A DNA stretch of 64,000 nt, taken from the NCBI GenBank assembly GCA_905215525.1, contig CAJMQJ010000008.1, forward strand, positions 62,001 to 126,000, written 5' to 3'. Source of the DNA: an uncultured bacterium (GTDB lineage: Bacteria > Actinomycetota > Coriobacteriia > Coriobacteriales > Coriobacteriaceae). The number at the start of each line of letters is the position of its first letter. Position 1 is the first letter of the stretch. Below are positions 9,146 to 17,018 of this stretch, piece by piece. The notes beneath the pieces were generated by a model that worked only from the letters and a program-made list of their open reading frames with translations, did no database searches and had not been told where the DNA came from. Both the position numbers and the translations under genes were made by a program.

Positions 9146-9183
9146 GACAAGCCGCTCGGGTCGTTCCCGGGTGGCTTGTTTGT
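9146..9183 (+). promoter_or_regulatory. Leader hairpin before ldh
   Basis: ACAAGCC pairs with GGCTTGT and CGGG with CCCG inside it, followed by TTTGTGG. This strong leader hairpin sits between the probable ldh transcription start and its ribosome site. It could be a weak attenuator or a 5' stabiliser. Confidence 0.5.
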
Positions 9184-9204
9184 GGAGAGAGATGGGAGTT
9201 TCTA

Positions 9205-10155
9205 ATGGTTAACGAGAAGAAGGTCGCTATTGTCGGCTGCGGTTTCGTCGGTTCGTCTTCGGCGTTCGCGCTGATGCAGAGCGGTCTGTTCTCCGAGATG
9301 GTCCTCATCGACGTGGACAAGAACCGCGCCGAGGGTGAGGCCCTGGATATCGCGCACGGCATGACGTTTGCCGAGCCGATGAAGATCTACGCCGGCGATT
9401 ATTCCGATGTCGCCGACGCCGCCATGATCGTCGTCACCGCTGGCGCTGCCCAGAAGCCCGGTGAGACCCGTCTGGACCTGGTCAACAAGAACGTCAACAT
9501 CTTTAAGTCCATTATTCCCGAGATTAAGAAGTCTGGCTTCGACGGCATTCTGCTCATTGTCTCCAACCCGGTCGATGTTCTGACCTATGCCGCCATCAAG
9601 ATGTCCGGCCTGCCCGAGGGCCATGTCATCGGCTCCGGCACCGTGCTCGACACTGGCCGTCTGCAGCAGATGCTTGGTGCCCACGTCGAGGTTGACCCGC
9701 GCGATGTCCAGGCCTATGTCATGGGTGAGCACGGCGACTCTGAGTTTGTCGCTTGGTCCAGCGCCCAGGTTGCCGGCGTGCCGCTGAACACTTTCTGCGA
9801 GCTTCACGGTCATCTGGAGCATGAGGCTGCCGAGAAGCGCATCGCCGAGGACGTCAAGAACTCCGCCTACACCATCATCGAGAAGAAGCACGCCACCTAC
9901 TATGGCGTCGCCATGGCCGTCAAGCGCATCTGCACCGCCGTCATGCGCGATGAGCAGACCGTTCTGCCCGTCTCCTCGCTCATGGTGGGCGAGTATGGCC
10001 TGTCCGATCTTGCCATCTCCATGCCGACCGTCGTCGGCCGCGACGGCGTCGTCTGCCGCGTCCCCGTGCCGCTGAACGATGACGAGCAGCATGAGCTCAC
10101 CGCCTCTGCAAAGGCCCTCAAGGACATCATCGACAGCGTCGACTTCTCCTGCTAG
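9205..10155 (+). CDS. ldh: L-lactate dehydrogenase
   Basis: Product of 316 aa. The NAD-binding motif is VAIVGCGFVGSSSAFAL at residues 7-23, the cofactor aspartate is in LIDVDKN, and the active-site histidine is in MGEHGDSEF. This is the L-lactate dehydrogenase/malate dehydrogenase family; TAGAAQKPGETR in the substrate loop (Gln rather than Arg) favours lactate dehydrogenase. It reduces pyruvate to L-lactate while reoxidising NADH. ATG 9205 follows GATGGGAG. The gene has its own leader hairpin and is followed by a terminator, so it is likely monocistronic. Confidence 0.95.
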   Translation: MVNEKKVAIVGCGFVGSSSAFALMQSGLFSEMVLIDVDKNRAEGEALDIAHGMTFAEPMKIYAGDYSDVADAAMIVVTAGAAQKPGETRLDLVNKNVNIFKSIIPEIKKSGFDGILLIVSNPVDVLTYAAIKMSGLPEGHVIGSGTVLDTGRLQQMLGAHVEVDPRDVQAYVMGEHGDSEFVAWSSAQVAGVPLNTFCELHGHLEHEAAEKRIAEDVKNSAYTIIEKKHATYYGVAMAVKRICTAVMRDEQTVLPVSSLMVGEYGLSDLAISMPTVVGRDGVVCRVPVPLNDDEQHELTASAKALKDIIDSVDFSC

Positions 10156-10186
10156 ATTAGGCTCGTTTGCCAGCAAGCTACAATGA

Positions 10187-10221
10187 AGGCGTCTGGGTCC
10201 ACGCGACCCGGGCGCCTTTTT
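10187..10221 (+). terminator. Intrinsic terminator after ldh
   Basis: AGGCGTCTGGGTC pairs with GACCCGGGCGCCT, followed by TTTTT. It ends the ldh transcript. Confidence 0.8.
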
Positions 10222-10230
10222 GGTGCAAGG

Positions 10231-10252
10231 GGGGACAGGTTGCTTTGCACCA
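10231..10252 (+). repeat. Left arm of a 22-bp inverted repeat flanking the DUF2974 gene
   Basis: Bases 10231-10252 (GGGGACAGG...TTTGCACCA) are the exact reverse complement of 11435-11456. The left copy also forms a local hairpin with GGTGCAA at 10222-10228. The arms sit just upstream of the start and just after the stop of the gene between them. Confidence 0.8.
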
Positions 10253-10269
10253 TTGTTGATGGGAGAGCC

Positions 10270-11430
10270 ATGTCGGATTCGCCTAATTTTTTGACCTATG
10301 CCCAGACGGCGTTTGATCCGTTTGAGGAACGGTCGTTCTGCGCGGTTGATAGCCTGGTGTTTGCATGGCTGTCATATCTGCGTTTGCCGGGGGATATGCC
10401 GGAGCTTACCGGCTGGCAGGGACTGGACGTACGCGAGCTGCTGCGTGCCGAGTGCTATCGGGACATGATTGGCGACCTGTGGGATCCGGAGGGGAGCAGG
10501 GCCTTGTTGGAGGCTGTGGCAGCAAGCCCTCGCTTCCGTGGCGTTCGTGTTTGCGGCTATCGTACCGTGAGTAATGCCGAGACGACGGAGCAGTTTGCGG
10601 CTATGACGTTCCGATTTCCGGCGGGGTTTAGCTATCTTTCCTTCCGGGGGACCGACAGTACGATTGTGGGCTGGAAAGAGGACTTTAACATGGCATTCCG
10701 GTGTCCTGTGCCGGCCCAGGAATCCGCGGCGCGTTATGTGGACGAGGCGGTGGATGCGATTGACGGGCCACTTTTGTGCGGAGGTCATTCCAAGGGTGGA
10801 AACCTTGCGGTGTACGGTGCAGCGATGTGTTCCGATGTCGCCCGTGAGCGAATTGAACGGGTGTATTCCCATGATGGTCCGGGCTTCGTCGAGGAGTTTC
10901 TGAACGGCAACGCCTTCGCCGATCTTTCCGGTCGAATCGACAAGACGCTACCTCGGTCGTCGATCTTTGGCATGATGTTCGAGACACAGGAGGACTATGC
11001 CATCGTTGAGAGCACCGAGTTCAGCCTGCTGCAGCATAATCCCTTTAGCTGGGTGGTTGATGGTCGCGACTTCGTGTACTGTGAGCGCCTGTCCGCCGGT
11101 GCTCGATACGTTGATGGCTCCATTCGCGAGATGTTGCTTGCAGTGTCACCTAGCGAGCGCGAGCGTTTTGTAGATGCGTTGTTCTCCGTGTTTGAGGCTA
11201 CGGGTGCTGAGCGGTTTGCGGATATCGCCGGAAATCTGCGCGAGAGCCTGCCCGTGATGCTCCAGGCTGCGCAAGGCTTTGACGAGGATACGCGACGCTT
11301 TGTCTCGCAGACCATCGCGGCAATCCTTAAATGCGCACTGCTGCCCAAACGACCTCAGATCGACATGCCCGCTGCCGGCAAGAGTTTGGCAGAACAGCTC
11401 GAGGCTTGGCAGTCCGAGCTCCTGCGCTAA
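10270..11430 (+). CDS. DUF2974 (Mbeg1-like) alpha/beta-hydrolase-fold protein
   Basis: Product of 386 aa. It has a lipase-type nucleophile elbow GGHSKGGNLAVY (about residue 175), preceded by the strand segment FSYLSFRGTDSTIVGWKED typical of DUF2974/Mbeg1-like proteins. This suggests a serine hydrolase or lipase acting in the cytoplasm, as there is no signal peptide. The substrate is unknown. ATG 10270 has GGGAGA upstream. An exact 22-bp inverted repeat flanks the gene. Confidence 0.85.
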   Translation: MSDSPNFLTYAQTAFDPFEERSFCAVDSLVFAWLSYLRLPGDMPELTGWQGLDVRELLRAECYRDMIGDLWDPEGSRALLEAVAASPRFRGVRVCGYRTVSNAETTEQFAAMTFRFPAGFSYLSFRGTDSTIVGWKEDFNMAFRCPVPAQESAARYVDEAVDAIDGPLLCGGHSKGGNLAVYGAAMCSDVARERIERVYSHDGPGFVEEFLNGNAFADLSGRIDKTLPRSSIFGMMFETQEDYAIVESTEFSLLQHNPFSWVVDGRDFVYCERLSAGARYVDGSIREMLLAVSPSERERFVDALFSVFEATGAERFADIAGNLRESLPVMLQAAQGFDEDTRRFVSQTIAAILKCALLPKRPQIDMPAAGKSLAEQLEAWQSELLR

Positions 11431-11434
11431 CCAT

Positions 11435-11456
11435 TGGTGCAAAGCAACCTGTCCCC
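11435..11456 (-). repeat. Right arm of the 22-bp inverted repeat flanking the DUF2974 gene
   Basis: This is the exact reverse complement of 10231-10252 and begins five bases after the DUF2974 stop codon. Confidence 0.8.
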
Positions 11457-11541
11457 GATGCATCAAGCTTCGATGCGCCTGGGGCGGGCTCGACCGCTAT
11501 ACTGGTTCGTGCCGAAATCGATCTAGAACGGAATGCCGTAT

Positions 11542-12546
11542 ATGAAAATCAATCACGCGATTCTGCATATCCTGGACTTTGACTCTGCCGTCAACGTCAT
11601 GAGCCAGCGCGAGCTCGATATCGAGAGCCGTACCGTGCGCAACTTTGTGACCACGCATCTGCGCCGCGCACGAACCTCGGCCGACAATAAGCGCGCCACG
11701 TTTGCCGAGAACTCTGCGTTTGGCGGCGAGCTCAAGGGCTATTTCTTTGGCGAGCGCGAGTTCGTAGACCTGTCGCAGCAGATTGCGGAGTTCATTTCCT
11801 CCGAGCTTACCAAGGCCGAAAAAGCCGAGTCCACCGATGTGCTCGTGGCCGACTTTGACGACGACGAGGATGCCCGCTGGTTTGCCGTGATGCTGCTGGG
11901 CTCCAAGCAGGCTTTTATGCACGAGGTGGGCCGCGAGGAGGGGGAGGTGCGCAACGACATCGCGCGCCACTACGCTATTCTGCCAAACCCCTCGCAAAAG
12001 GTGCCAAGCTATGCCATCGTGCGCGCGAGCACCATGGAGATCGGCTATGTGGACAAGAAGCGCAAGATTGCCGGCGAAGACCGTATGCTCATTCCCGACG
12101 GTCTGCTGCAGTGCGATACGGGCGTGTCGGGCAAGGAGGTCATCGACACCGTGACGCGCGTGGTCGAGGAAGTCGCCGAGGAACACGGCGCCAACACTGC
12201 TGTGGCGCTTGCTAAGGTCAAGGCTGCCGTGGCTGAAAAGGTCGAGGATGACGAGGAATTGCCGCCTTGGGATATCGTCGACGAGGTCTTTGAGGATGAG
12301 CCGGTTATCAAGGAAAGTGTACGCGCGGCACTGACCGAGGAGAAGGTTCCCGAGCGCGTTCCCGTGGAGCGCAAGCAGGTCGAGCGTGCGGCAGTGCGCA
12401 ACCACAAGATTCGTACCGATACGGGCATCGAGATCAGTTTTCCGGCCGAGATGGGCTCGAACTCCGAGTACATCGAGTTCGTCAACGAGCCCAACGGCCT
12501 CATTTCCATCGAACTCAAAAACATCGGCAGCATCGAGAATAGATAA
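11542..12546 (+). CDS. Nucleoid-associated protein, NdpA/YejK-like
   Basis: Product of 334 aa starting MKINHAILHILDFDS, typical of the 37-kDa nucleoid-associated protein family. AVMLLGSKQAFMH, PSQKVPSYAIV and ISFPAEM are also family-like. Members bind the nucleoid; a precise role is not established. A second ATG at 11533 is possible, but the ribosome-site-like CGGA spaces better for 11542. A -10-like TATACT lies about 35 bases upstream. The gene is followed by a good terminator. Confidence 0.75.
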   Translation: MKINHAILHILDFDSAVNVMSQRELDIESRTVRNFVTTHLRRARTSADNKRATFAENSAFGGELKGYFFGEREFVDLSQQIAEFISSELTKAEKAESTDVLVADFDDDEDARWFAVMLLGSKQAFMHEVGREEGEVRNDIARHYAILPNPSQKVPSYAIVRASTMEIGYVDKKRKIAGEDRMLIPDGLLQCDTGVSGKEVIDTVTRVVEEVAEEHGANTAVALAKVKAAVAEKVEDDEELPPWDIVDEVFEDEPVIKESVRAALTEEKVPERVPVERKQVERAAVRNHKIRTDTGIEISFPAEMGSNSEYIEFVNEPNGLISIELKNIGSIENR

Positions 12547-12573
12547 ACTGCGCTTGGACGCTGCAGAAAAATA

Positions 12574-12606
12574 AAGGTCGAAGCCCTTCGGGACTTCGGC
12601 CTTTTT
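12574..12606 (+). terminator. Intrinsic terminator after the nucleoid-associated protein gene
   Basis: AGGTCGAAG (12575-12583) pairs with CTTCGGCCT (12594-12602), followed by TTTTG. Confidence 0.85.
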
Positions 12607-12642
12607 GCTTGGAGCTGAATTGAGTTGCAGACTGAGCATACG

Positions 12643-12835
12643 TCAGCGAAAACGCCCCTAGGCGAGCAAGGTGACGTGAAAGAGGAGGGAAGCGTACTTT
12701 GGTACGCGACCGACGATTGAACGTCAGATTGCCGCTTAGGGGCGTTTGTAGCGTCGACCGGTCCGTCGTTCGTTAGAACGACGGAACCAAAGGTGCAGCG
12801 TCGAGCCGTTACGCGGGTTGGTAAACCCGCGTAAC
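12643..12835 (+). repeat. Structured intergenic repeat, family A copy 1
   Basis: A nested hairpin: outer stem AAACGCCCCTA (12650-12660)/TAGGGGCGTTT (12737-12747), middle stem TGACGT (12672-12677)/ACGTCA (12721-12726), apical hairpin GCGTAC-TTTG-GTACGC (12692-12707). Downstream modules are a hairpin at 12762-12785 and one at 12808-12835, with GCGTCGA occurring twice (12751, 12798). Copies 2 (27446-27546) and 3 (32904-33049) share the core but have different stem sequences that still pair. No open reading frame fits. It lies between the convergent ends of the nucleoid-associated protein gene and dapH. Confidence 0.85.
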
Positions 12836-12837
12836 TA

Positions 12838-13557
12838 TTAAAGTTGACGTAAGCCCTCTTCCAGGCCGGTCTTGCTGTCGGTCTTCTCGTCGCGCATCTT
12901 GATGACGCGGGCGGGGACACCGGCCACGACGGCGCCGGCGGGGACGTCCTCGACGCACACGGCGCCGGCGGCAACGACGGCGCCCTTGCCTACGTGCACG
13001 CCCTCCAGGACCACGGCGTTTGCGCCGATCATGACATCGTCCTCGATGATGACGGGCGTGGCGCTGGCGGGCTCCACAACGCCTGCCAGCACGGTGCCGG
13101 CGCCGATATGGCAGTTCTTGCCCACGGTGGCGCGGCCGCCCAGCACGGCGCCCATATCGATCATGGAACCCTCGCCGATAACGGAGCCGATGTTGATGAT
13201 GGCACCCATCATGATGACGGCACGGTCGCCGATCTCGACGCGGTCGCGGATGATCGCGCCCGGCTCGATGCGGGCGTTGATGCCCTTAAGGTCGAGCATG
13301 GGCACGGCGGAGTTGCGGCAGTCGTTCTCTACGTCGTAGTAGTCGATAGAGTCGGCGTTGGCGTCGAGGATTGCCCTGAGCTCATCCCAGTCGCCAAAGA
13401 CGGTCTTGCCGCGCCGCCCGCCGTAGACATGCGCGTCGCCCCAGGCAACCTTCATGCCGGGCTTCTCGCGCACGTACAGCTTGACGGGCGTCTTTTTGGG
13501 CGCGGTGGCGATGTAGTTGATAATCTCCTGTGCGTCCATCTCGGCTGCGTTACTCAT
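12838..13557 (-). CDS. dapH: 2,3,4,5-tetrahydropyridine-2,6-dicarboxylate N-acetyltransferase
   Basis: Product of 239 aa, the usual DapH length. The C-terminal two thirds is a left-handed beta-helix of hexapeptide repeats (IEPGAIIRDRVEIGDRAVIM onward). The N-terminal AQEIINYI and KTPVKLYV segments are typical of DapH rather than the succinyltransferase DapD. It acetylates tetrahydrodipicolinate in the acetylase branch of diaminopimelate synthesis. The start has AAGGAGAAACAGC upstream. It is the last gene of the lysA-dapA-dapB-dapH operon, 39 bases after dapB, and should be under the lysine riboswitch. Confidence 0.9.
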   Translation of the reverse strand: MSNAAEMDAQEIINYIATAPKKTPVKLYVREKPGMKVAWGDAHVYGGRRGKTVFGDWDELRAILDANADSIDYYDVENDCRNSAVPMLDLKGINARIEPGAIIRDRVEIGDRAVIMMGAIINIGSVIGEGSMIDMGAVLGGRATVGKNCHIGAGTVLAGVVEPASATPVIIEDDVMIGANAVVLEGVHVGKGAVVAAGAVCVEDVPAGAVVAGVPARVIKMRDEKTDSKTGLEEGLRQL

Positions 13558-13596
13558 ATGCTGTTTCTCCTTTTCGTGGATACGGTTGATACCTGG

Positions 13597-14337
13597 TTAG
13601 GCAAACATGACCTGGTCGAAGGTGTAGAAGCCGGGGTCGCGGGTGATGAGCTTCTGGGCGGCGGCCAGGGCGCCGTTGACAAAGATCTGGCGGCTCGTGG
13701 CACGGTGTGTGAGCGTGACCTCCTCGTCCTGGCCAAAGAAACTCACCTCGTGCACGCCGGCGACAGTGCCACCGCGCAGCGAGTGCATGCCGATCTCCTT
13801 GGGGTCGCGTGCGCCGCACATGCCCTCGCGGCCATAGACGGGGTGGTAACCTGCCTCGGGCTCGGCTTCGACGACGGCGTCGAGCAGCAGCTTCGCGGTG
13901 CCGCTGGGGGCGTCGGCCTTTTGGTTGTGGTGCGTCTCGACAATCTCGCAGTCAAAGCCGGGCAGCTCACGCGTGGCCTGTGCCACCAGATGACGCAGGG
14001 CCGCGATGCCGATGGAGTAATTGCCGGAGTGCATGACGCGGGCGTTCTGACCCAGCTCGCGCAGGCGATCCATCTGCTCGGGCGTGTAGCCCGTGGTGCC
14101 CGAGACCAACGCCGCGCCCGTGCGCTCGACATAGGCGACGACAGCATTGAAGGCCGCAACGTTCGAGAAGTCGATGATGACGTCGGCTGCTGGGGCGTTC
14201 TCGAGCTCGGACAAGTCGAAGCCGATCTGGGCGACGATGTCAAAAACGGCCTCTCCAGCGGCGTTGACAATGCCCTCGGCGGTAGTGCGGATGAGCGAGC
14301 CCATGCGGCCCGTTCCCATAATGACGGTCTTAATCAA
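13597..14337 (-). CDS. dapB: 4-hydroxy-tetrahydrodipicolinate reductase
   Basis: Product of 246 aa. The nucleotide-binding motif is VIMGTGRMGSLI at the N-terminus, VSGTTGYTPEQ binds cofactor, and the catalytic and substrate segment is ETHHNQKADAPSGTAKLL. It reduces the DapA product to tetrahydrodipicolinate. The start overlaps the upstream lysA-dapA stop by eight bases, indicating translational coupling. Length is near the family's usual 240-270 aa. Confidence 0.95.
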   Translation of the reverse strand: MIKTVIMGTGRMGSLIRTTAEGIVNAAGEAVFDIVAQIGFDLSELENAPAADVIIDFSNVAAFNAVVAYVERTGAALVSGTTGYTPEQMDRLRELGQNARVMHSGNYSIGIAALRHLVAQATRELPGFDCEIVETHHNQKADAPSGTAKLLLDAVVEAEPEAGYHPVYGREGMCGARDPKEIGMHSLRGGTVAGVHEVSFFGQDEEVTLTHRATSRQIFVNGALAAAQKLITRDPGFYTFDQVMFA

Positions 14338-16639
14338 GCAGACCAGCTCCCTTCAAAGCATCGGTAAGTGCAGCGCGCGTGTCGTTGGCCATGGGGCACA
14401 GCGGCATACGGTAGTTTGCCTCGATCATACCCATCTGAGCGAGCGCCTCTTTGACGGGGATGGGGTTGACCTCACTAAAGAGGGCGTTGATGAGCGGCTG
14501 ACCGGCAATCTGGATATCGCGGGCGCGCTCCACGTCGCCGTCCAGATAGGCACGGCACATGTCGTGCACGAGCTGCGGCTGAACGTCTGCCCACACGCTG
14601 ATGGTACCCGAAGCGCCTAGGCTCATGAGCGGCACGGTGAGGGCATCCTCGCCCGAGTACATGCGGAAGTCGTCTGACAGCAGGTGGGCGATCTTGGCCG
14701 CGTAGGCGACGTTGCCCGAGGCCTCCTTGATGCCCATGATGTTGGGGTGCGCGGCCAAGCGCTCTACGTTGCGCTCGCTGATGCCGCAGCCACAGCGGCC
14801 GGGGATGTTGTACAGAATGCAGGGGATGTCCACGGCGTCGGCCACGGTCTTAAAGTGCTGGTAGATGCCCTCTTCGTTAGACTTGTTGTAGTAGGGGGTA
14901 ATGAGCAGCAGACCATCGGCGCCCAGGCCCTGGTAAGTGAGCGACTTAGTGAGCATGGTCTGCGTGGAGTTAGAGCCCGAGCCGGCAATAACGGGGGCTC
15001 GGCCCGCAACCTGCTTGACCACTGCGGCGACAACGGAGTTGTCCTCGTCGTCGGTCATCGTGGCACTCTCTCCGGTGGTGCCCAGGGTGAGGATGGCGTC
15101 GGTGCCATTTTGCAGGTGGAAATCGATAAGGCGCTCGAGCGCGTCAAAGTCGACACTGCCGTCCTTTTTAAACGGCGTGACAAGGGCGACGATTGAACCC
15201 TCGAGATTGCGGATGTCCATGTTCTTCTCCTTCGCTTCCGCGATCTGGATGCGTTTGTTCCACTGAGCGGCGACGGCCAGGCGCTCGTCCTGAGCGCGGC
15301 GGCGGGCACTTTCGGCGCGCGACTTGGCCAGCAACTCTCGGCCGCACGGCAGCACATCGAGTGTGGCAAAATAATCGCCCGGGTGCTCGGCGCGGCGGAT
15401 GAGGTCGGCCGAGCCGTCGGGGCGCAGCAGCACCTCGGCGGAGCGCAGGCGTCCGTTGTAGTTGTAGCCCATGGAGTAGCCATGCGCGCCGGTATCGTGG
15501 ATCACAAGCAGGTCGCCCATGTCGATATGCGGCAGCTCACGATCGATGGCGAACTTGTCGTTGTTCTCGCATAGATTGCCCGTAATGTCGTACGTGTTTG
15601 TGACAGGCGCCGCGGTCTTGTCGGAGCCACCCGGCTGGCCCATCACCGTAATGTGGTGGTAGGCACCATACATGGCAGGGCGGATCAGATCGACGGCGCT
15701 TGCGTCGACACCGATATAGTCCTTGTAGATCTGCTTTTCGTGGATGGCCTTGGTGACCAGACAGCCGTAGGGGCCCATCATAAAGCGGCCCATCTCGGTG
15801 CAGATGGCCACATCGTCCATGCCGGCGGGAACCAAGATCTCGTCGTATGCCGCGTGCACTCCCTCGCCGATGGCATGGATGTCGTTAGCCTGCTGCTCGG
15901 GCAGGTAGGGGATGCCGACGCCGCCGGATAAGTTGATGAAGGCGACGTGTGCACCGGTCTCGCGCTCCAGGCGCACGGCAAGCTCAAAGAGAATGCGCGC
16001 GAGTTTGGGGTAGTAGTCGTTGGTGACGATGTTGCTGGCAAGGAATGCGTGGATGCCAAAGTCCTCAGCGCCCTTGGCCTTGAGCATGCGGAAGGCCTCG
16101 AAGAGCTGCTCGGTGGTCATGCCATATTTGGAGTCGCCCGGGTTGTCCATGATGCCGTTGGAGAGCTGGAACAGGCCGCCCGGATTAAAGCGGCAGCTGA
16201 CCGTCTTGGGAATGGGCCCTGCGACGCGCTCAAAGAACTCGATGTGGCTGATGTCGTCAAAGTTGACGATGGCGCCCAGCTTGTCGGCGAGCTCAAAGTC
16301 GGCAGCTGGCGTGTCGTTAGACGAGAACATGATGTCGTGTCCCGTGATGCCCAGCGAGCGGGCAATCATGAGCTCGGTATAGCTCGAGCAATCGCAGCCG
16401 CAGCCGTATTCGTTGAGAATGGAGATGAGCGCTGGGTTGGGGTTGGCCTTGACGGCAAAGTATTCCTTAAAGCCCGGGTTCCAGGCAAAGGCGTCGCGCA
16501 CTTCTTGCATGTTGCGGCGGATGCCCGCCTCGTCATATAGATGAAACGGCGTGGGGAATTGCTCGACGATATGCTCGAGCGTCTCCTTGTCCACAAACGG
16601 CTGCTTTGCCGCATATGCCTCGTTGGGAGTCAGTGACAT
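14330..16639 (-). CDS. lysA-dapA: Diaminopimelate decarboxylase fused in frame to dihydrodipicolinate synthase
   Basis: One open frame of 769 aa. Residues 1 to ~420 are LysA: PLP lysine in YFAVKANPNP (K64), glycine-rich NLSGGVGIPY, and NLCENNDKFA supplying the partner-subunit cysteine. Residues ~425-473 form a charged Ala/Arg/Glu-rich linker. Residues ~474-769 are DapA: GTTGESATM, LYNIPGRCG, and Schiff-base lysine in MGIKEASGN. LysA makes lysine from meso-diaminopimelate; DapA condenses pyruvate with aspartate semialdehyde. No stop separates them, yet a strong ribosome site precedes an internal ATG at 15220, so a separate 296-aa DapA may also be made. The gene follows a lysine riboswitch and leads into dapB. 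Confidence 0.85.
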   Translation of the reverse strand: MSLTPNEAYAAKQPFVDKETLEHIVEQFPTPFHLYDEAGIRRNMQEVRDAFAWNPGFKEYFAVKANPNPALISILNEYGCGCDCSSYTELMIARSLGITGHDIMFSSNDTPAADFELADKLGAIVNFDDISHIEFFERVAGPIPKTVSCRFNPGGLFQLSNGIMDNPGDSKYGMTTEQLFEAFRMLKAKGAEDFGIHAFLASNIVTNDYYPKLARILFELAVRLERETGAHVAFINLSGGVGIPYLPEQQANDIHAIGEGVHAAYDEILVPAGMDDVAICTEMGRFMMGPYGCLVTKAIHEKQIYKDYIGVDASAVDLIRPAMYGAYHHITVMGQPGGSDKTAAPVTNTYDITGNLCENNDKFAIDRELPHIDMGDLLVIHDTGAHGYSMGYNYNGRLRSAEVLLRPDGSADLIRRAEHPGDYFATLDVLPCGRELLAKSRAESARRRAQDERLAVAAQWNKRIQIAEAKEKNMDIRNLEGSIVALVTPFKKDGSVDFDALERLIDFHLQNGTDAILTLGTTGESATMTDDEDNSVVAAVVKQVAGRAPVIAGSGSNSTQTMLTKSLTYQGLGADGLLLITPYYNKSNEEGIYQHFKTVADAVDIPCILYNIPGRCGCGISERNVERLAAHPNIMGIKEASGNVAYAAKIAHLLSDDFRMYSGEDALTVPLMSLGASGTISVWADVQPQLVHDMCRAYLDGDVERARDIQIAGQPLINALFSEVNPIPVKEALAQMGMIEANYRMPLCPMANDTRAALTDALKGAGLLD
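15220..15232 (-). promoter_or_regulatory. Internal ribosome-binding site and ATG for dapA within the lysA-dapA frame
   Basis: On the minus strand AAGGAG (15232-15227) lies six bases before an in-frame ATG at 15220 that begins MDIRNLEGSIV, a normal DapA start. It would allow a free 296-aa DapA (15220-14330) alongside the fusion. Confidence 0.75.
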
Positions 16640-16652
16640 GTCCCGTAAACCT

Positions 16653-16717
16653 CGCTATCCAGACGGCGCTACCTGCGCATCGAATCCGCATAGCGTGGAC
16701 CCAATGTCCGGATAGCG
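16653..16717 (-). promoter_or_regulatory. Expression-platform hairpin of the lysine riboswitch
   Basis: CGCTATCCGGAC (16717-16706) pairs with GTCTGGATAGCG (16664-16653), with a smaller GC-rich hairpin inside. The 3' arm runs into GCGAGG, close to the lysA start at 16639, and no U-run follows, so control is more likely at translation initiation than by termination. Confidence 0.5.
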
Positions 16718-16730
16718 CTCCCGCATTGCT

Positions 16731-16868
16731 GCAGACAGTCCTGCGGGTGTTTCCCGCAGGCCCACCAGGTTGTTCGTGCCCGAAAAACCCAGTTCGGCGG
16801 GTTTCGCCTCCCCACGGGGTCAAAGCCTGCCGGCTCGCCCGCGGTTCTTCGTGCCCGCGCCTCTATCA
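16731..16868 (-). promoter_or_regulatory. Lysine riboswitch aptamer (L box)
   Basis: On the minus strand the region starts GATAGAGGCGCGGGC and contains GGGAGGCGAAAC then CCGCCGAA. It ends with GGTGGGCCTGCGGG, a GAAACA loop, CCCGCAGGACTGTC. These match the conserved segments of the lysine riboswitch in order. It lies ~90 bases upstream of lysA-dapA on the same strand. Lysine binding is expected to lower expression of the operon. Confidence 0.85.
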
Positions 16869-17018
16869 AGTGGTAAAGACCCTACCACGTTGCACTTTAC
16901 CAAACAAGAGTATTCGTATATAACGTTTAAAAAATGCAAGGATATGCTGGAAATAAGGGTGTAGCAATCTTGCGGCACAATAGATGGTAACCGACGCGCA
17001 CCCATGAAAGGAACCTCT

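Noticed and set aside
12994..14367. 457-codon plus-strand frame across dapH and dapB
   Set aside because: No family resemblance; both minus-strand genes are certain and ordered as in an operon.
16640..17018. T-box leader upstream of the lysine operon
   Set aside because: The conserved segments match the lysine riboswitch in order; no T-box bulge sequence was found.
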